A stretch of DNA of 64,000 nt from NCBI GenBank assembly GCA_001464695.1, contig LNDQ01000120.1:108739-172738 (forward strand), in the 5' to 3' direction. The DNA is from Betaproteobacteria bacterium Ga0077523 (lineage in GTDB: Bacteria; Pseudomonadota; Gammaproteobacteria; Burkholderiales; Ga0077523). A program made the position numbers and the translations under genes. How positions within the stretch are numbered: position 1 is the first letter of the stretch; every line of letters starts with the position of its first letter. Below the pieces are notes generated by a model. It had not been told where the DNA came from. It did not search any database and saw only the letters and a program-made list of their open reading frames with translations. This document shows, in pieces, positions 34,129 to 43,358 of this stretch.

Positions 34129-35391
34129 ATGACCGATACGCAACGGCCCCGCCGGACTCGTCGCGGCTTCATCAAGGCAGCCGGCGCACTCACCGCGAGC
34201 GGATTGGCGTTCCCCTACGTCTCCCGGGCACAGGACAAGCCGATCCGCGTCGGCGTTCCGACCATTCTGTCGGGCAGAGTGGCGCAACTCGGCATCTCGT
34301 CGCGCAATGCACTGCAGATCGACGTGGACAAGTTCAACGCCGCAGGTGGCCTCGGTGGCCGCAAGCTCGAACTCATCACGCGCGACTCCAAGGGCAAGCC
34401 GGATGAAGCGGCCAACAACACCCGCCAGCTCATCAACGGCGACGGCTGCGAGATCATCATCAGCGCCGAATCCTCCGCCGGTGCGTTCGCAGTGCAGGAA
34501 GTGATCCGCGAACTTAAGGTGCTCTGCATCCATACCAACTCGGAGACCTCCTCGCTCTCGGCCGATCCGAAGATCCGCGTACCGACCGCCTTCCGCACCG
34601 CGCGCCAGGGCATCCACGACGCCATCGTGAGCGCCGCCTACGCCGGCAGCGTCGCCAAGGCGAAGGGCCTCAAGACGTGGATGAGCTGCTCGCCGGACTA
34701 CGCCTACGGCCGCGACAACACTTCGCTCTTCCTCGAGTACATGAAGCGCTTCCACCCCGAAATCGAGCTGGTGGGCGAAGCGTGGCCGAAGCTGTTCCAG
34801 GCCGACTACACCGAGAACATCACCAAGATCCTGCAGGCGAAGCCGCAGGCGCTTTACTCCTGCCTGTGGGCCGGCGACCTGGTGTCGTTCCTCGACCAGT
34901 CCGGCATCTACAACCTGTTCGCGCAGACGACACTGTTCGCCATCAACATGGCGGACTACACGACGCTGACGGCCGTCAAGAATCTGCCGGCCGGCATCCA
35001 TTCGTCCTCGCGTTATCTCAAGACCTTCCCGGCCGTGCCGGAGAACGCGGCGTGGGGCGATGCGTACAAGGCGAAGTTCGGCGACTTTCCGACCAACTGG
35101 TCCTGGGAGAACTCGCTCGCGATGACGTTCCTCACCACCGCGCTCAAGAAGACGAACTCCACCGACGGCGCCAAGCTGGCGGACGCGATGCGCGGCATGA
35201 AGGTCAAGTCGCCGTTCGGCGCCGACGGGACCGTCACGATGCGCGCCGAGGATCAGACCACCATCGGCTACGCCATCGGTTGGGGCACGACGATTCCGAA
35301 AGAACCCTATGTGCCGACCGTGACACCGGGCGACTGGAAGTCGATCCTCGAACACGAAGCGGAGTGGAAGAAGAAGATGGGGTTCGCATAA
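34129..35391 (+). CDS. livK: Tat-exported LivK-like substrate-binding protein
   Basis: 420 residues from the ATG at 34129, with GAGGAGG 5-10 bases upstream. A twin-arginine signal T-R-R-G-F-I-K-A-A-G spans residues 10-19, so it should be exported folded. The mature protein is a type I periplasmic binding protein: I-R-V-G-V-P-T-I-L-S-G, F-N-A-A-G-G-L-G-G-R-K-L-E-L, and P-D-Y-A-Y-G-R-D near 187. It supplies ligand to the LivHMGF transporter. Such paralogues in betaproteobacteria often bind aromatic or carboxylic acids; the true ligand is unknown. Confidence 0.88.
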   Translation: MTDTQRPRRTRRGFIKAAGALTASGLAFPYVSRAQDKPIRVGVPTILSGRVAQLGISSRNALQIDVDKFNAAGGLGGRKLELITRDSKGKPDEAANNTRQLINGDGCEIIISAESSAGAFAVQEVIRELKVLCIHTNSETSSLSADPKIRVPTAFRTARQGIHDAIVSAAYAGSVAKAKGLKTWMSCSPDYAYGRDNTSLFLEYMKRFHPEIELVGEAWPKLFQADYTENITKILQAKPQALYSCLWAGDLVSFLDQSGIYNLFAQTTLFAINMADYTTLTAVKNLPAGIHSSSRYLKTFPAVPENAAWGDAYKAKFGDFPTNWSWENSLAMTFLTTALKKTNSTDGAKLADAMRGMKVKSPFGADGTVTMRAEDQTTIGYAIGWGTTIPKEPYVPTVTPGDWKSILEHEAEWKKKMGFA

Positions 35392-35461
35392 CGCCCGACG
35401 GGTTCGACGCGGCCGCCCCGGACGGCGGCTGCCCCCCTCCGTATCCGTCTAGAAACCGACC

Positions 35462-36361
35462 TTGGATCCCCAAGCCCTCCTGACGTGCCTGTCGACCGCG
35501 TCGTGCGTGATCACGCAGACGACCGGCGGACTCATCAGCGGCATGCTGCTGTTCCTGGTGGCCGCGGGGTTGTCGCTCATCTTCGGCACGCTGAAGGTGG
35601 TCAACTTCATGCACGGGTCGCTGTACATGCTGGGGGCCTACTTCGCCTACACGCTGTACACCGCCACCGGCAGCTTCACCATCGCGGTGGTCGGGTCAGC
35701 GATCGGCGTGGGGCTCTTCGGCCTCGTCTTCGAGCGCCTGTTCATGAGCCGCGTCTACAACACCGACGTACTGATGCAGCTCCTGGTGTGCTACGGCTTC
35801 ATCCTGATCCTCGACGACGCGGTCAAGATCATCTGGGGCGCGGAGTTCCTGTCCATGGGCATGCCCGCCGCCTTCCAGCGCCCGCCGATCATGATCGCCG
35901 GCGGCATCCTGCCGGTGTACTACCTGTTCCTGATCGGGGTCACGCTCGGCGTCGCGCTGCTGCTGGGGCTGCTGCTCACCAGGACACGGGTCGGCAAGAT
36001 CGTGCGCGCCGCCGCGGTGAACCCGACCATGACTGCCGCGCTCGGGATCAACACGGCGCTGGTGTTCGGCGGCGTGTTCGCGCTGGGCGGATTGCTTGCC
36101 GGCCTGTCGGGCGCGCTCGCGGCGCCCGTGCGGTCGATGGTGGCGGGCATGGGCTTCTCGATCCTGATCGAGTCCTTCATCGTCACGGTCATCGGCGGCA
36201 TGGGTTCCATCGGCGGCGCGCTGGTGGGTGCGCTCCTGATCGGCCTGGTGCGCAGTTTCGGCACCATCGGCTTTCCCCTGTTCACCGAAGGCGTCATGTT
36301 CCTGTTCATGACGCTGGTGCTCATCACCAAGCCGAGCGGCCTGTTCGGCAAGGAGCAGTAG
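35462..36361 (+). CDS. livH: Branched-chain amino acid-type ABC permease LivH
   Basis: 299 residues, about eight transmembrane helices, with the LivH motifs L-S-L-I-F-G-T-L-K-V-V-N-F-M-H-G (37-52) and R-A-A-A-V-N-P-T-M-T-A-A-L-G-I (ATPase contact, EAA-like). TTG is the most upstream start; no better one fits the helix count. It follows the binding protein by 70 bases and precedes livM by 3 bases. Confidence 0.9.
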   Translation: MDPQALLTCLSTASCVITQTTGGLISGMLLFLVAAGLSLIFGTLKVVNFMHGSLYMLGAYFAYTLYTATGSFTIAVVGSAIGVGLFGLVFERLFMSRVYNTDVLMQLLVCYGFILILDDAVKIIWGAEFLSMGMPAAFQRPPIMIAGGILPVYYLFLIGVTLGVALLLGLLLTRTRVGKIVRAAAVNPTMTAALGINTALVFGGVFALGGLLAGLSGALAAPVRSMVAGMGFSILIESFIVTVIGGMGSIGGALVGALLIGLVRSFGTIGFPLFTEGVMFLFMTLVLITKPSGLFGKEQ

Positions 36362-36364
36362 CCG

Positions 36365-37324
36365 ATGCGCTCCACGGTATGGCTCGATATCGTGATCGCC
36401 GTGGCGGCGATGGCGGTGCTCCTGCTGCTGCCGCTGGTGTTTCCAGGCAAGGCATTCTCGGATTTCATGATCCGCCTGTCCGCCTTCGCGATCTTCGCCA
36501 CCTCGCTCAACCTGCTGGTGGGCTACACCGGGCTCGTATCCTTCGGCCACGGCCTGTTCTACGGCCTCGGGGCCTACAGCTTCGCCCTGATGATGCAGAA
36601 GCTCGGCACTTCGATTCCCGTGGCCTTCGTTGCCACAGTGGGGGTGAGTGCAGTGGTCGCAACCGTCGTCGGCGCCATCTGCATCCGGCTGAAGGAGATC
36701 TACTTCTCGTTCCTGACGCTGGCGTTCCAGATGCTCCTGCACAGCATCATCATCGCGTGGACGCCGCTCACCGGCGGTGACCAGGGGCTGACCGGAGGCG
36801 TGCCGCGACCGCCGTTTCTCGGTATCCGTCTCGACGATCCGCAGCACCTGTACATCTTCTGCTGCGCTGTCCTGGTGGTGTCGCTCTTCATCATGTGGCA
36901 CCTGGTGCGATCGCCGTTCGGCTACACCATGCGCATGATCCGCGACAACCCGCGCCGCGCAGAGTTTCTCGGCGTGCACGTGTGGCGCGTGCGGCTGCTC
37001 GCCTTCGTGGTGGCCGGCGTGTTCGGGTCGGTCGGTGGTTTGTTGATGAGCCTGTTCGTCTCGAGCGCCTATCCGGACTTCGCGTACTGGACGGTCTCGG
37101 GCGAAGCGGTGTTCATGATCCTGATGGGCGGCATCAGCGTGTTCTTCGGCCCACTGGTGGGTGCCGTCATGCTGCTGCTGCTGAACGACGTGGTGACCCG
37201 GGTGACCGAGCACTACAGCCTGATGCTCGGGATCATCATCCTGTGCTTCGCGCTGGGCTTGCGCAAGGGCCTGCTCGGTTTCGTGTTGTGGGCATGGGCA
37301 CGCCGGCGAGCGACTGCCAATTGA
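36365..37324 (+). CDS. livM: Branched-chain amino acid-type ABC permease LivM
   Basis: 319 residues with eight to ten predicted helices. Motifs: S-L-N-L-L-V-G-Y-T-G-L-V-S-F-G-H-G near 48-64 and the cytoplasmic loop R-M-I-R-D-N-P-R-R-A-E-F-L-G that contacts the ATPase. The gene starts 3 bases after livH and livG begins one base after its stop. Confidence 0.9.
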   Translation: MRSTVWLDIVIAVAAMAVLLLLPLVFPGKAFSDFMIRLSAFAIFATSLNLLVGYTGLVSFGHGLFYGLGAYSFALMMQKLGTSIPVAFVATVGVSAVVATVVGAICIRLKEIYFSFLTLAFQMLLHSIIIAWTPLTGGDQGLTGGVPRPPFLGIRLDDPQHLYIFCCAVLVVSLFIMWHLVRSPFGYTMRMIRDNPRRAEFLGVHVWRVRLLAFVVAGVFGSVGGLLMSLFVSSAYPDFAYWTVSGEAVFMILMGGISVFFGPLVGAVMLLLLNDVVTRVTEHYSLMLGIIILCFALGLRKGLLGFVLWAWARRRATAN

Positions 37325-37325
37325 G

Positions 37326-38081
37326 ATGCTGACCGTCGAGAATCTGCACAAGTCCTTCGGTGGCGTGAACGCCATCAACGGCATCGATCTCGAGTTCGGC
37401 GAAGGCACTCTCACCGCCGTGATCGGCCCGAACGGGGCTGGCAAGACGTCGTTCTTCAATCTGATCACCGGCGCCTTCGCACCGGATCGGGGCCGCATCC
37501 TCCTCGGGACCGACGACATCGCCGGCCTTTCGTCACCCGACATCGTGAAGCGCGGCATCGGGCGCGCCTTCCAGATCGCCAGCATTTTTCCGTCGCTGAC
37601 GGTGCGCGAAACGATCCTCGGGGCGGTGAACACCCACCGCGGCTGGCACACGAAACTGCGTCGCCGCTTCCCGCTGGGAGAGGCGAACGCGCAGGCCGAC
37701 GAAGTGTTGGAGCTCGTCGGACTCACGGCGAAGGCCGAGAAACTCTCCGGCAATCTCTCACACGGTGACCAGAAGCTGCTCGACATCGCGCTCGCGTTGG
37801 CGCTCGAGCCGCGCGTGCTGCTGCTCGACGAACCGACCGCCGGCATGGGCCCGGAAGAACGCTGGCAGATGATCGACACGGTCCACAAGCTCTGGCAACG
37901 CAAGCGGATGACGCTCATCTTCATCGAGCACGACATGGACATCGTGTTCAAGTACGCGCAGACGATCCGGGTGCTGAGCTACGGCACCGTGCTGGCTGAG
38001 GGCACGTCAGAGGAGATCCGCAATCACCCGAAAGTGATCGAGGCGTATCTCGGGACGGCGTATGAGAAGGGGCGGGGGTGA
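37326..38081 (+). CDS. livG: Branched-chain-type ABC ATPase LivG
   Basis: 251 residues. Walker A G-P-N-G-A-G-K-T-S near 35-43, F-Q-I-A-S-I-F at the Q-loop, signature variant L-S-H-G-D-Q-K in place of L-S-G-G-Q (normal for LivG), and Walker B V-L-L-L-D-E-P-T-A-G. C-terminal I-E-A-Y-L-G-T-A-Y is the LivG tail. A family A2 repeat separates it from livF. Confidence 0.9.
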   Translation: MLTVENLHKSFGGVNAINGIDLEFGEGTLTAVIGPNGAGKTSFFNLITGAFAPDRGRILLGTDDIAGLSSPDIVKRGIGRAFQIASIFPSLTVRETILGAVNTHRGWHTKLRRRFPLGEANAQADEVLELVGLTAKAEKLSGNLSHGDQKLLDIALALALEPRVLLLDEPTAGMGPEERWQMIDTVHKLWQRKRMTLIFIEHDMDIVFKYAQTIRVLSYGTVLAEGTSEEIRNHPKVIEAYLGTAYEKGRG

Positions 38082-38116
38082 GAGAGATGGTGATAATCGT
38101 GGATGGTCGGCACGCG

Positions 38117-38208
38117 GCCCCCATCCCGACCTTCCCCCACCGAAGGTGGGGGAAGGGGTGTACCGCTCCTTCCCCCGGCTTTGCCGGGGGAAGGCTGGGA
38201 TGGGGGCA
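38117..38208. repeat. Dispersed repeat, family A2, between livG and livF
   Basis: Facing halves GCCCCCATCCCGACCTTCCC with a CCCCCACCGAAGGTGGGGGA palindrome, and TCCTTCCCCCGGCTTTGCCG closing in GGGATGGGGGC. It interrupts an otherwise compact transporter operon. Confidence 0.85.
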
Positions 38209-38250
38209 AACCGCGCTCGCATCTGGACAGCTCCTGCACAGAGACTGGCC

Positions 38251-38967
38251 ATGACCACCCCGATCATCTTCGAAGCCGACGGCATCGACGTCTACTACGG
38301 CAGCAGCCAGATCCTGTTCGGCGTCAGCATCGCGGTCACCGAGGGCCAGACCCTGGCGCTCCTCGGCCGCAACGGCGCCGGCAAGTCCACCACCCTGAAG
38401 GCCATCGCCGGAATTGCGCCTCCTGCCAAGGGCCGCGTGCGCGTCGCAGGCGCGGAAGTCCAGGGCAGAAAGCCGCACACCATCGCCCGCGCGGGCATCG
38501 GCTTCGTCCCGGAAGACCGGCAGGTCTTCCCCGAGCACACCGTCGACGACAATCTCGTGATCGGCGCCAAGAAGGGCCCCCAGGGTCAGGACTACTGGAA
38601 CGCCGCACGCGTCTACGAGATGTTTCCGCGTCTGGCGCCGCTGAAGGACCGGATGGCAGGCCGCCTGTCCGGTGGCGAGCAGCAGATGCTCACCATCGCG
38701 CGCACGCTGATGGGCAATCCCACCGGCCTGCTGCTCGACGAACCGAGCGAAGGGTTGGCGCCGGTGATCGTCGAGAGCATCGGCGAACTGCTGCGCAAGC
38801 TGCGCGACATGGGCGTGACGGTGCTGCTGGCCGAGCAGAACATGCACTTCTGTCTCGGCATCGCGAGCCACGCCGTGATCATCGACAAGGGCCAGATCGT
38901 TTACCGCAATTCGATCGAGGCGCTCCGCCAGGACGATGCGGTCAAGAGCCGCTATCTGGCATTGTGA
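38251..38967 (+). CDS. livF: Branched-chain-type ABC ATPase LivF
   Basis: 238 residues from the ATG at 38251 (upstream codons lie in repeat). Walker A G-R-N-G-A-G-K-S-T near 36-44, the LivF-specific G-I-G-F-V-P-E-D-R near 88-96, signature L-S-G-G-E-Q-Q, Walker B L-L-L-D-E-P-S-E-G-L and A-E-Q-N. Partner of LivG in the heterodimeric ATPase pair. Confidence 0.9.
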   Translation: MTTPIIFEADGIDVYYGSSQILFGVSIAVTEGQTLALLGRNGAGKSTTLKAIAGIAPPAKGRVRVAGAEVQGRKPHTIARAGIGFVPEDRQVFPEHTVDDNLVIGAKKGPQGQDYWNAARVYEMFPRLAPLKDRMAGRLSGGEQQMLTIARTLMGNPTGLLLDEPSEGLAPVIVESIGELLRKLRDMGVTVLLAEQNMHFCLGIASHAVIIDKGQIVYRNSIEALRQDDAVKSRYLAL

Positions 38968-39068
38968 GGGGGTCTTCGCATTCGGCGAGGCCCGGTTGAC
39001 CGATTGCCAATGGCGCCACGTCCGCGCGTGATTCATTCTCGATCAGATCGACTCAACGGAAAGGGAAC

Positions 39069-40247
39069 ATGCGCCCGCTGGAAGGAGTGACCGTCGTTGC
39101 TCTCGAACACGTCATCGCCGGCCCGTTCTGCACGCGCCAGCTGGCAGACCTGGGGGCGCGCATCATCAAGATCGAGCGGCCGGAAGTGGGCGATCCCGCT
39201 CGGGTCTACGACGAACGCGTGCACGGCCTGGCGTCCCACTTCGTCTGGACCAACCGGTCCAAGGAAAGCATCACCCTCGATCTCAAGCGCGAGGAAGCAC
39301 GCAAGATCGTGCACGAGTTGCTGGCGGATGCGGATGTGCTGGTGCAGAACCTCGCCCCTGGCGCCGCGGCCCGGATGGGCTTCTCGTACGAGGCGCTGGC
39401 ACCGCAGTACCCGCGCCTCATCGTCTGCGATATCTCGGGTTACGGCGCCGACGGGCCCTATCGCGACAAGAAGGCCTACGACCTGCTGATCCAGAGCGAG
39501 TCTGGGTTGCTGTCGGTCACCGGCACGCCGGAAACGCCGTCGAAGGCCGGCTGCTCCATCGTCGACATCGCCTCGGGCATGTATGCCTACACCAACATCC
39601 TTGCCGCGTTGATCCAGCGCGGCCGCACCGGCACCGGCTGTCGCATCGACATCTCGATGCTGGAGAGCATGGCCGAGTGGATGAGCTTTCCGCTCTACTA
39701 CGCCTACGATGGCGCGTCGCCGCCGGTGCGTGCCGGGGCATCGCACGCCACGATCTATCCCTATGGTCCCTTCCCCTCCGGCGACGGCAAGACCGTGATG
39801 CTGGGGCTCCAGAACGAGCGCGAGTGGGCGGTGTTCTGCGACAAGGTGCTGTTGCAGCCGGAACTCAAGACCGATCCGCGTTTCTCGTCGAATCCGTTGC
39901 GTTCGAAGGCTCGCAAGGAACTGTATCCCATCATCGCCGAGGCGTTCTCGACCCTCACGGCCGCGCAGATCGTGGAGCGGCTCGACGCCGCCCAGATCGG
40001 CAATGCGCAGATGAACGACATGCACGACCTGTGGGAGCACGCGCAACTGCGGGCTCGCCGGCGCTGGGTGGAGGTGGGCACGCCGAAGGGGCCGATCAAG
40101 GCATTGTTGCCGCCGGGCGTGCCGGAGAGTTTCGATCCGCGCATGGATCCGATCCCTGCCATCGGCGAGCATACCGACGCGATCCTCGGCGAGCTGGGCT
40201 ACGACGCGGCCGCGATCGCACATCTGCGCACCGACGGCGTCGTGTGA
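39069..40247 (+). CDS. CaiB/BaiF-family CoA-transferase
   Basis: 392 residues, family III CoA-transferase. Opening L-E-G-V-T-V-V-A-L-E-H-V-I-A-G-P-F-C-T-R-Q-L-A is the family N-terminus; D-G-P-Y-R-D-K-K-A-Y-D follows near 132-142, and S-I-V-D-I-A-S-G-M-Y carries the likely catalytic Asp (near 164). It would activate an organic acid by moving CoA from another thioester. Its neighbours (hydratase and acyl-CoA dehydrogenase) support a CoA-dependent acid degradation route; the acid is unknown. Confidence 0.87.
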   Translation: MRPLEGVTVVALEHVIAGPFCTRQLADLGARIIKIERPEVGDPARVYDERVHGLASHFVWTNRSKESITLDLKREEARKIVHELLADADVLVQNLAPGAAARMGFSYEALAPQYPRLIVCDISGYGADGPYRDKKAYDLLIQSESGLLSVTGTPETPSKAGCSIVDIASGMYAYTNILAALIQRGRTGTGCRIDISMLESMAEWMSFPLYYAYDGASPPVRAGASHATIYPYGPFPSGDGKTVMLGLQNEREWAVFCDKVLLQPELKTDPRFSSNPLRSKARKELYPIIAEAFSTLTAAQIVERLDAAQIGNAQMNDMHDLWEHAQLRARRRWVEVGTPKGPIKALLPPGVPESFDPRMDPIPAIGEHTDAILGELGYDAAAIAHLRTDGVV

Positions 40248-40251
40248 GGTG

Positions 40252-40326
40252 GAGCCCCCCCGATAGGCCTGCAGCCTCTCCCCCCAGGGGGCCAGCCCTC
40301 TTGGGGCGGCCCGGCGAGGGCTGAGC
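40252..40326 (+). repeat. Dispersed intergenic repeat, family B
   Basis: GAGCCCCCCCGATAGGCCTG, then CAGCCTCTCCCCCCAGGGGG, ending GGCGAGGGCTGAGCC. It starts 5 bases after the CoA-transferase stop. The remaining 108 bases up to the SDR start show no further feature. Confidence 0.8.
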
Positions 40327-40434
40327 CGCTTCGAGGCCGCGGCGCCCCGAGAAGAGGGTAGCATCGAGGGTTTTCGGGTATCGCAACACAACCGTCGCCA
40401 TCATGGCGACGAACAACCGGGCTGAGGAGAGAAG

Positions 40435-41187
40435 ATGGGCATGCTGTCTAACAAGGTGGCGATCGTCACGGGCGCCGCGAGCGGATTTGGCGCGGAGATC
40501 GCGCGGCTGTACGTGGCCGAAGGTGCGAAGGTCGCGGTGGCCGACCTCAACGAAGAAGGCGCGCAGAAGGTCGCCGCGGGCCTCGGCGCTGCCGCCATCG
40601 CAGTGAAGTGCGACGTGGCCAGGCGCTCCGATGTCGACAACCTCGTCGCCGCCACGGCCAAGGCCTTCGGCACCGTGGACATCGTGGTGAACAACGCCGG
40701 CTACACCCACCGCAACTCGCCCATGCTCGAGGTGGACGAAGCCACCTTCGACCGCTGCTTCGACGTCAACGTGAAGGCCATCTACCTGATGGCGCAAGCG
40801 GTGGTGCCGCTCATGCGGCAGAAGAAATCCGGTTGCATCATCAACATCGGATCCGTCTCCGGCATCCGCCCGCGCCCGGGTCTGGTCTGGTACGCCGCTT
40901 CGAAGGCCGCAGCGAATTTCGTGTCGAAGGCCATGGCAGCCGAACTCGGACCGGACAACATCCGCGTCAACGCCATCTGCCCGGTGATGGCCCCCACGGG
41001 CATGATCGAATCGTTCATGGGCATGGCCAACACGCCGGAAAACCGTGCCAAGTTCATCGGCAACATTCCGCTGGGACGTCTTGCGACACCCAACGACATC
41101 GCCAAGGCCGCGCTGTATCTCGCCTCCGACCTGTCGGACTTCGTCACGGGCGTCGAACTGCCGGTCGATGGCGGACGCGCAATTTAG
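40435..41187 (+). CDS. SDR-family oxidoreductase (3-hydroxyacyl/FabG-like)
   Basis: 250 residues. T-G-A-A-S-G-F-G (12-19), V-N-N-A-G (84-88), catalytic W-Y-A-A-S-K and N-A-I-C-P, closing in P-V-D-G-G. Asp36 in V-A-V-A-D-L-N suggests NAD. GAGGAGAGAAG precedes the ATG. In this operon it could oxidise a 3-hydroxyacyl-CoA formed by the hydratase. Confidence 0.87.
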   Translation: MGMLSNKVAIVTGAASGFGAEIARLYVAEGAKVAVADLNEEGAQKVAAGLGAAAIAVKCDVARRSDVDNLVAATAKAFGTVDIVVNNAGYTHRNSPMLEVDEATFDRCFDVNVKAIYLMAQAVVPLMRQKKSGCIINIGSVSGIRPRPGLVWYAASKAAANFVSKAMAAELGPDNIRVNAICPVMAPTGMIESFMGMANTPENRAKFIGNIPLGRLATPNDIAKAALYLASDLSDFVTGVELPVDGGRAI

Positions 41188-41243
41188 ACTACACAGGATG
41201 ACGCCACCCGCCCGCTCGCATCGTCTGACAGGACGCGGCGTGT

Positions 41244-41323
41244 TCCCTCACCCCAACCCCTCTCCCGGGGGGAGAGGGGCTTGTCCTCCCTCTCCCCCCG
41301 GGAGAGGGACCGAGGGTGAGGGA
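41244..41323. repeat. Dispersed repeat, family A1
   Basis: Facing halves TCCCTCACCCCAACCCCTCT with CCCGGGGGGAGAGGGG, and CCTCCCTCTCCCCCCGGGAG closing in ACCGAGGGTGAGGGA. Located between the SDR and MDR genes. Confidence 0.85.
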
Positions 41324-41355
41324 AGGTGCGAGAGTCGCACCACGGAACAGGTGTC

Positions 41356-42378
41356 ATGACTCTCAAGACCTCCATGCGCGCGATGGAAGCGCGCGCATTC
41401 TCCATTGACAGCCTGTCACTCGCGGAGCGCCCGGTACCGAAGCCGCGCCGCGGCGAAATTCTCGTGCGCATCAAGGCCGCGAGCCTCAACTATCGCGACC
41501 TCGCGGTGCTCGTCGAGAGCTACCTGCCCACGCTGCCGCTGCCGTACGTACCGGCATCGGACGCGTGCGGGGAAGTGGTGGAACTCGGCGAGGACGTGAC
41601 GCGCTTCAAGGTCGGTGATCGCGTCAATCCGATCTACACGCAAGGCTGGCACGACGGCTATCCGACGCTCGAACTGAGAACCAGGCGCACGCTCGGCGCA
41701 CCGCTGTCAGGGGTGCTGCAAGACTACATCGCCGTGCCGGCCGAAGACGCCGTGCTCACGCCGACGCACCTGACCGATGGCGAATCCGCGACGTTACCCA
41801 TCGCTGCGCTGACCGCCTGGTCGACGTTGCAGGAGGGAGGGCTCCGTCCCGGGAGTACGGTACTGGTGCAGGGCACCGGTGGCGTGGCACTGTTCGCGCT
41901 GCAGTTCGCCAAGCTCGCAGGGGCCAAGGTCATCGCGCTTTCGTCCAGTGACGAGAAGCTCGCCCGTGCGAAGCAGCTCGGCGCCGACGCAGGCATCAAC
42001 TACCGCACCACGCCGGCCTGGGAAGGTCCGGTGAAGGAAGCCACCGGCGGCCGAGGTGTGGACATCGTGGTGGAGACGGCAGGCAGCACTTTGCACCAGT
42101 CGCTCGCCGCGCTCGCGTTCGGCGGCTTCATCGGCGTGGTCGGCTTCGTCGGCGGCTACAAGGCCGAGATTCCGTTGCGCGCGGTGATTGGCCCGATGGT
42201 GCGCATCCAGGGCATCGCTGTGGGCTCGCGCGCGCGGTTCGAGGCGATGAATCGCGCCATCTCGCAGCACGGCCTGCGGCCGGTGGTGGATTCGACTTAC
42301 CCGCTCGAGCAGGCTGCAGACGCGTTCCGCCACATGCGAGCCGGCAAGCACTTCGGCAAGATCGTCATCGCCCTGTGA
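41356..42378 (+). CDS. Zinc-independent MDR oxidoreductase (quinone reductase-like)
   Basis: 340 residues. Medium-chain dehydrogenase/reductase: S-L-N-Y-R-D-L-A-V near 44-52 replaces the zinc-binding Cys of alcohol dehydrogenases, typical of quinone oxidoreductase/enoyl reductase members. Nucleotide motif V-L-V-Q-G-T-G-G-V-A-L-F near 169-180. It may reduce an enoyl or quinone substrate with NADPH. Its stop overlaps the GTG of the next gene (GTGA). Confidence 0.85.
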   Translation: MTLKTSMRAMEARAFSIDSLSLAERPVPKPRRGEILVRIKAASLNYRDLAVLVESYLPTLPLPYVPASDACGEVVELGEDVTRFKVGDRVNPIYTQGWHDGYPTLELRTRRTLGAPLSGVLQDYIAVPAEDAVLTPTHLTDGESATLPIAALTAWSTLQEGGLRPGSTVLVQGTGGVALFALQFAKLAGAKVIALSSSDEKLARAKQLGADAGINYRTTPAWEGPVKEATGGRGVDIVVETAGSTLHQSLAALAFGGFIGVVGFVGGYKAEIPLRAVIGPMVRIQGIAVGSRARFEAMNRAISQHGLRPVVDSTYPLEQAADAFRHMRAGKHFGKIVIAL

Positions 42379-43235
42379 ACGCCCCGGCGGCCGGCCTCGA
42401 TCACCTGCGCGACTGGATCGGCCGCACCGAAGAGCGCATCGATCGCATCACGCCGACACCGATCGCCGCCCTCGGCGCCACGCTCGATCTCGATGGCGTC
42501 AACACGACCCCGGGTGCCGAGGTGCCGCCGCTGTGGCATTGGTTGTACTTCATCCCCCTCGCCCGCGCGAGCGAGATCGGGCCCGACGGCCATCCGAAGC
42601 GCGGCGGCTTCCTGCCGCCCGTGCCGCTGCCGCGGCGCATGTGGGCCGGCGGCCGGCTGGAGTTCCGCCGCCCGCTCACGATCGGCGCCGAAATCACGCG
42701 CGTCTCGCGCATCCGCGACGTGAGCATCAAGCCGGGGCGCAGCGGCACTCTGGTCTTCGTGACGGTCGACCACGAAATCTCCGATGGTGCGGGCGTCGCG
42801 ATCCACGAAGAGCACGACATCGTCTACCGCGAGAATCCGCAACCGGGAGCAGCAGCGCCGCAACCTCAACGTGCGGCTACGGACGAAGCGTTCCGCCGCG
42901 AGATAGCGCCGGACCCGGTGCTGCTGTTCCGCTACTCCGCGCTCACCTTCAACGGACATCGCATCCACTACGACCGCCCTTACGTCACGGAAGTCGAGGG
43001 TTACCCCGGCCTGATCGTGCACGGACCCTTGATCGCGACCTTGTTGCTGGATCTCCTGCACCGCAGTCTGCCGGCGGCAAGAGTCGCCCGCTTCAGCTTC
43101 CGCGCGGTGCGGCCGGTGTTCGACATCCATCGCTTCACCGTGTGCGGAAAGCCCGGCACCGACCGCAGCGTCGCGCTTTGGACGCGCGACCACGAAGGCA
43201 TGCTGACCATGGAAGCCGATGCGCAACTCGCCTGA
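42375..43235 (+). CDS. MaoC/HTD2-type acyl-CoA hydratase (mesaconyl-C4-CoA hydratase-like)
   Basis: 286 residues from an overlapping GTG. Two hot-dog halves: an N-terminal FAS1-type half (P-L-W-H-W-L-Y-F near 52-59) and a C-terminal half with F-R-Y-S-A-L-T-F-N-G-H-R-I-H-Y-D, the hydratase-2-like motif whose Asn/His pair forms the active site. This is the COG3777 family, which includes mesaconyl-C4-CoA hydratase and mitochondrial HTD2. Next to a CaiB transferase the pair recalls the mesaconyl-CoA transferase/hydratase step, but this is only an analogy; other enoyl-CoA substrates are equally possible. Confidence 0.83.
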   Translation: MNAPAAGLDHLRDWIGRTEERIDRITPTPIAALGATLDLDGVNTTPGAEVPPLWHWLYFIPLARASEIGPDGHPKRGGFLPPVPLPRRMWAGGRLEFRRPLTIGAEITRVSRIRDVSIKPGRSGTLVFVTVDHEISDGAGVAIHEEHDIVYRENPQPGAAAPQPQRAATDEAFRREIAPDPVLLFRYSALTFNGHRIHYDRPYVTEVEGYPGLIVHGPLIATLLLDLLHRSLPAARVARFSFRAVRPVFDIHRFTVCGKPGTDRSVALWTRDHEGMLTMEADAQLA

Positions 43236-43256
43236 ACATGTGGAGCCGTCGCGGCC

Positions 43257-43338
43257 TCCCCTCACCCTCGGTCCCTCTCCCGAAGGGAGAGGGATGCAAG
43301 ACCCCTCGCCCTCCGGGAGAGGGGTTGGGGTGAGGGAG
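43257..43338. repeat. Dispersed repeat, family A1
   Basis: Facing halves TCCCCTCACCCTCGGTCCCT with CTCCCGAAGGGAGAGGGA, and ACCCCTCGCCCTCCGGGAGA closing in GGGGTTGGGGTGAGGGAG. Fills most of the gap between hydratase and acyl-CoA dehydrogenase. Confidence 0.85.
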
Positions 43339-43358
43339 GCACGCGACTTGAGACGACC

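Noticed and set aside
35696..37951. A 751-residue minus-strand frame over livH-livM-livG
   Set aside because: Extremely His/Gln/Glu/Arg-rich antisense of three well-recognised transporter genes; not a protein family.
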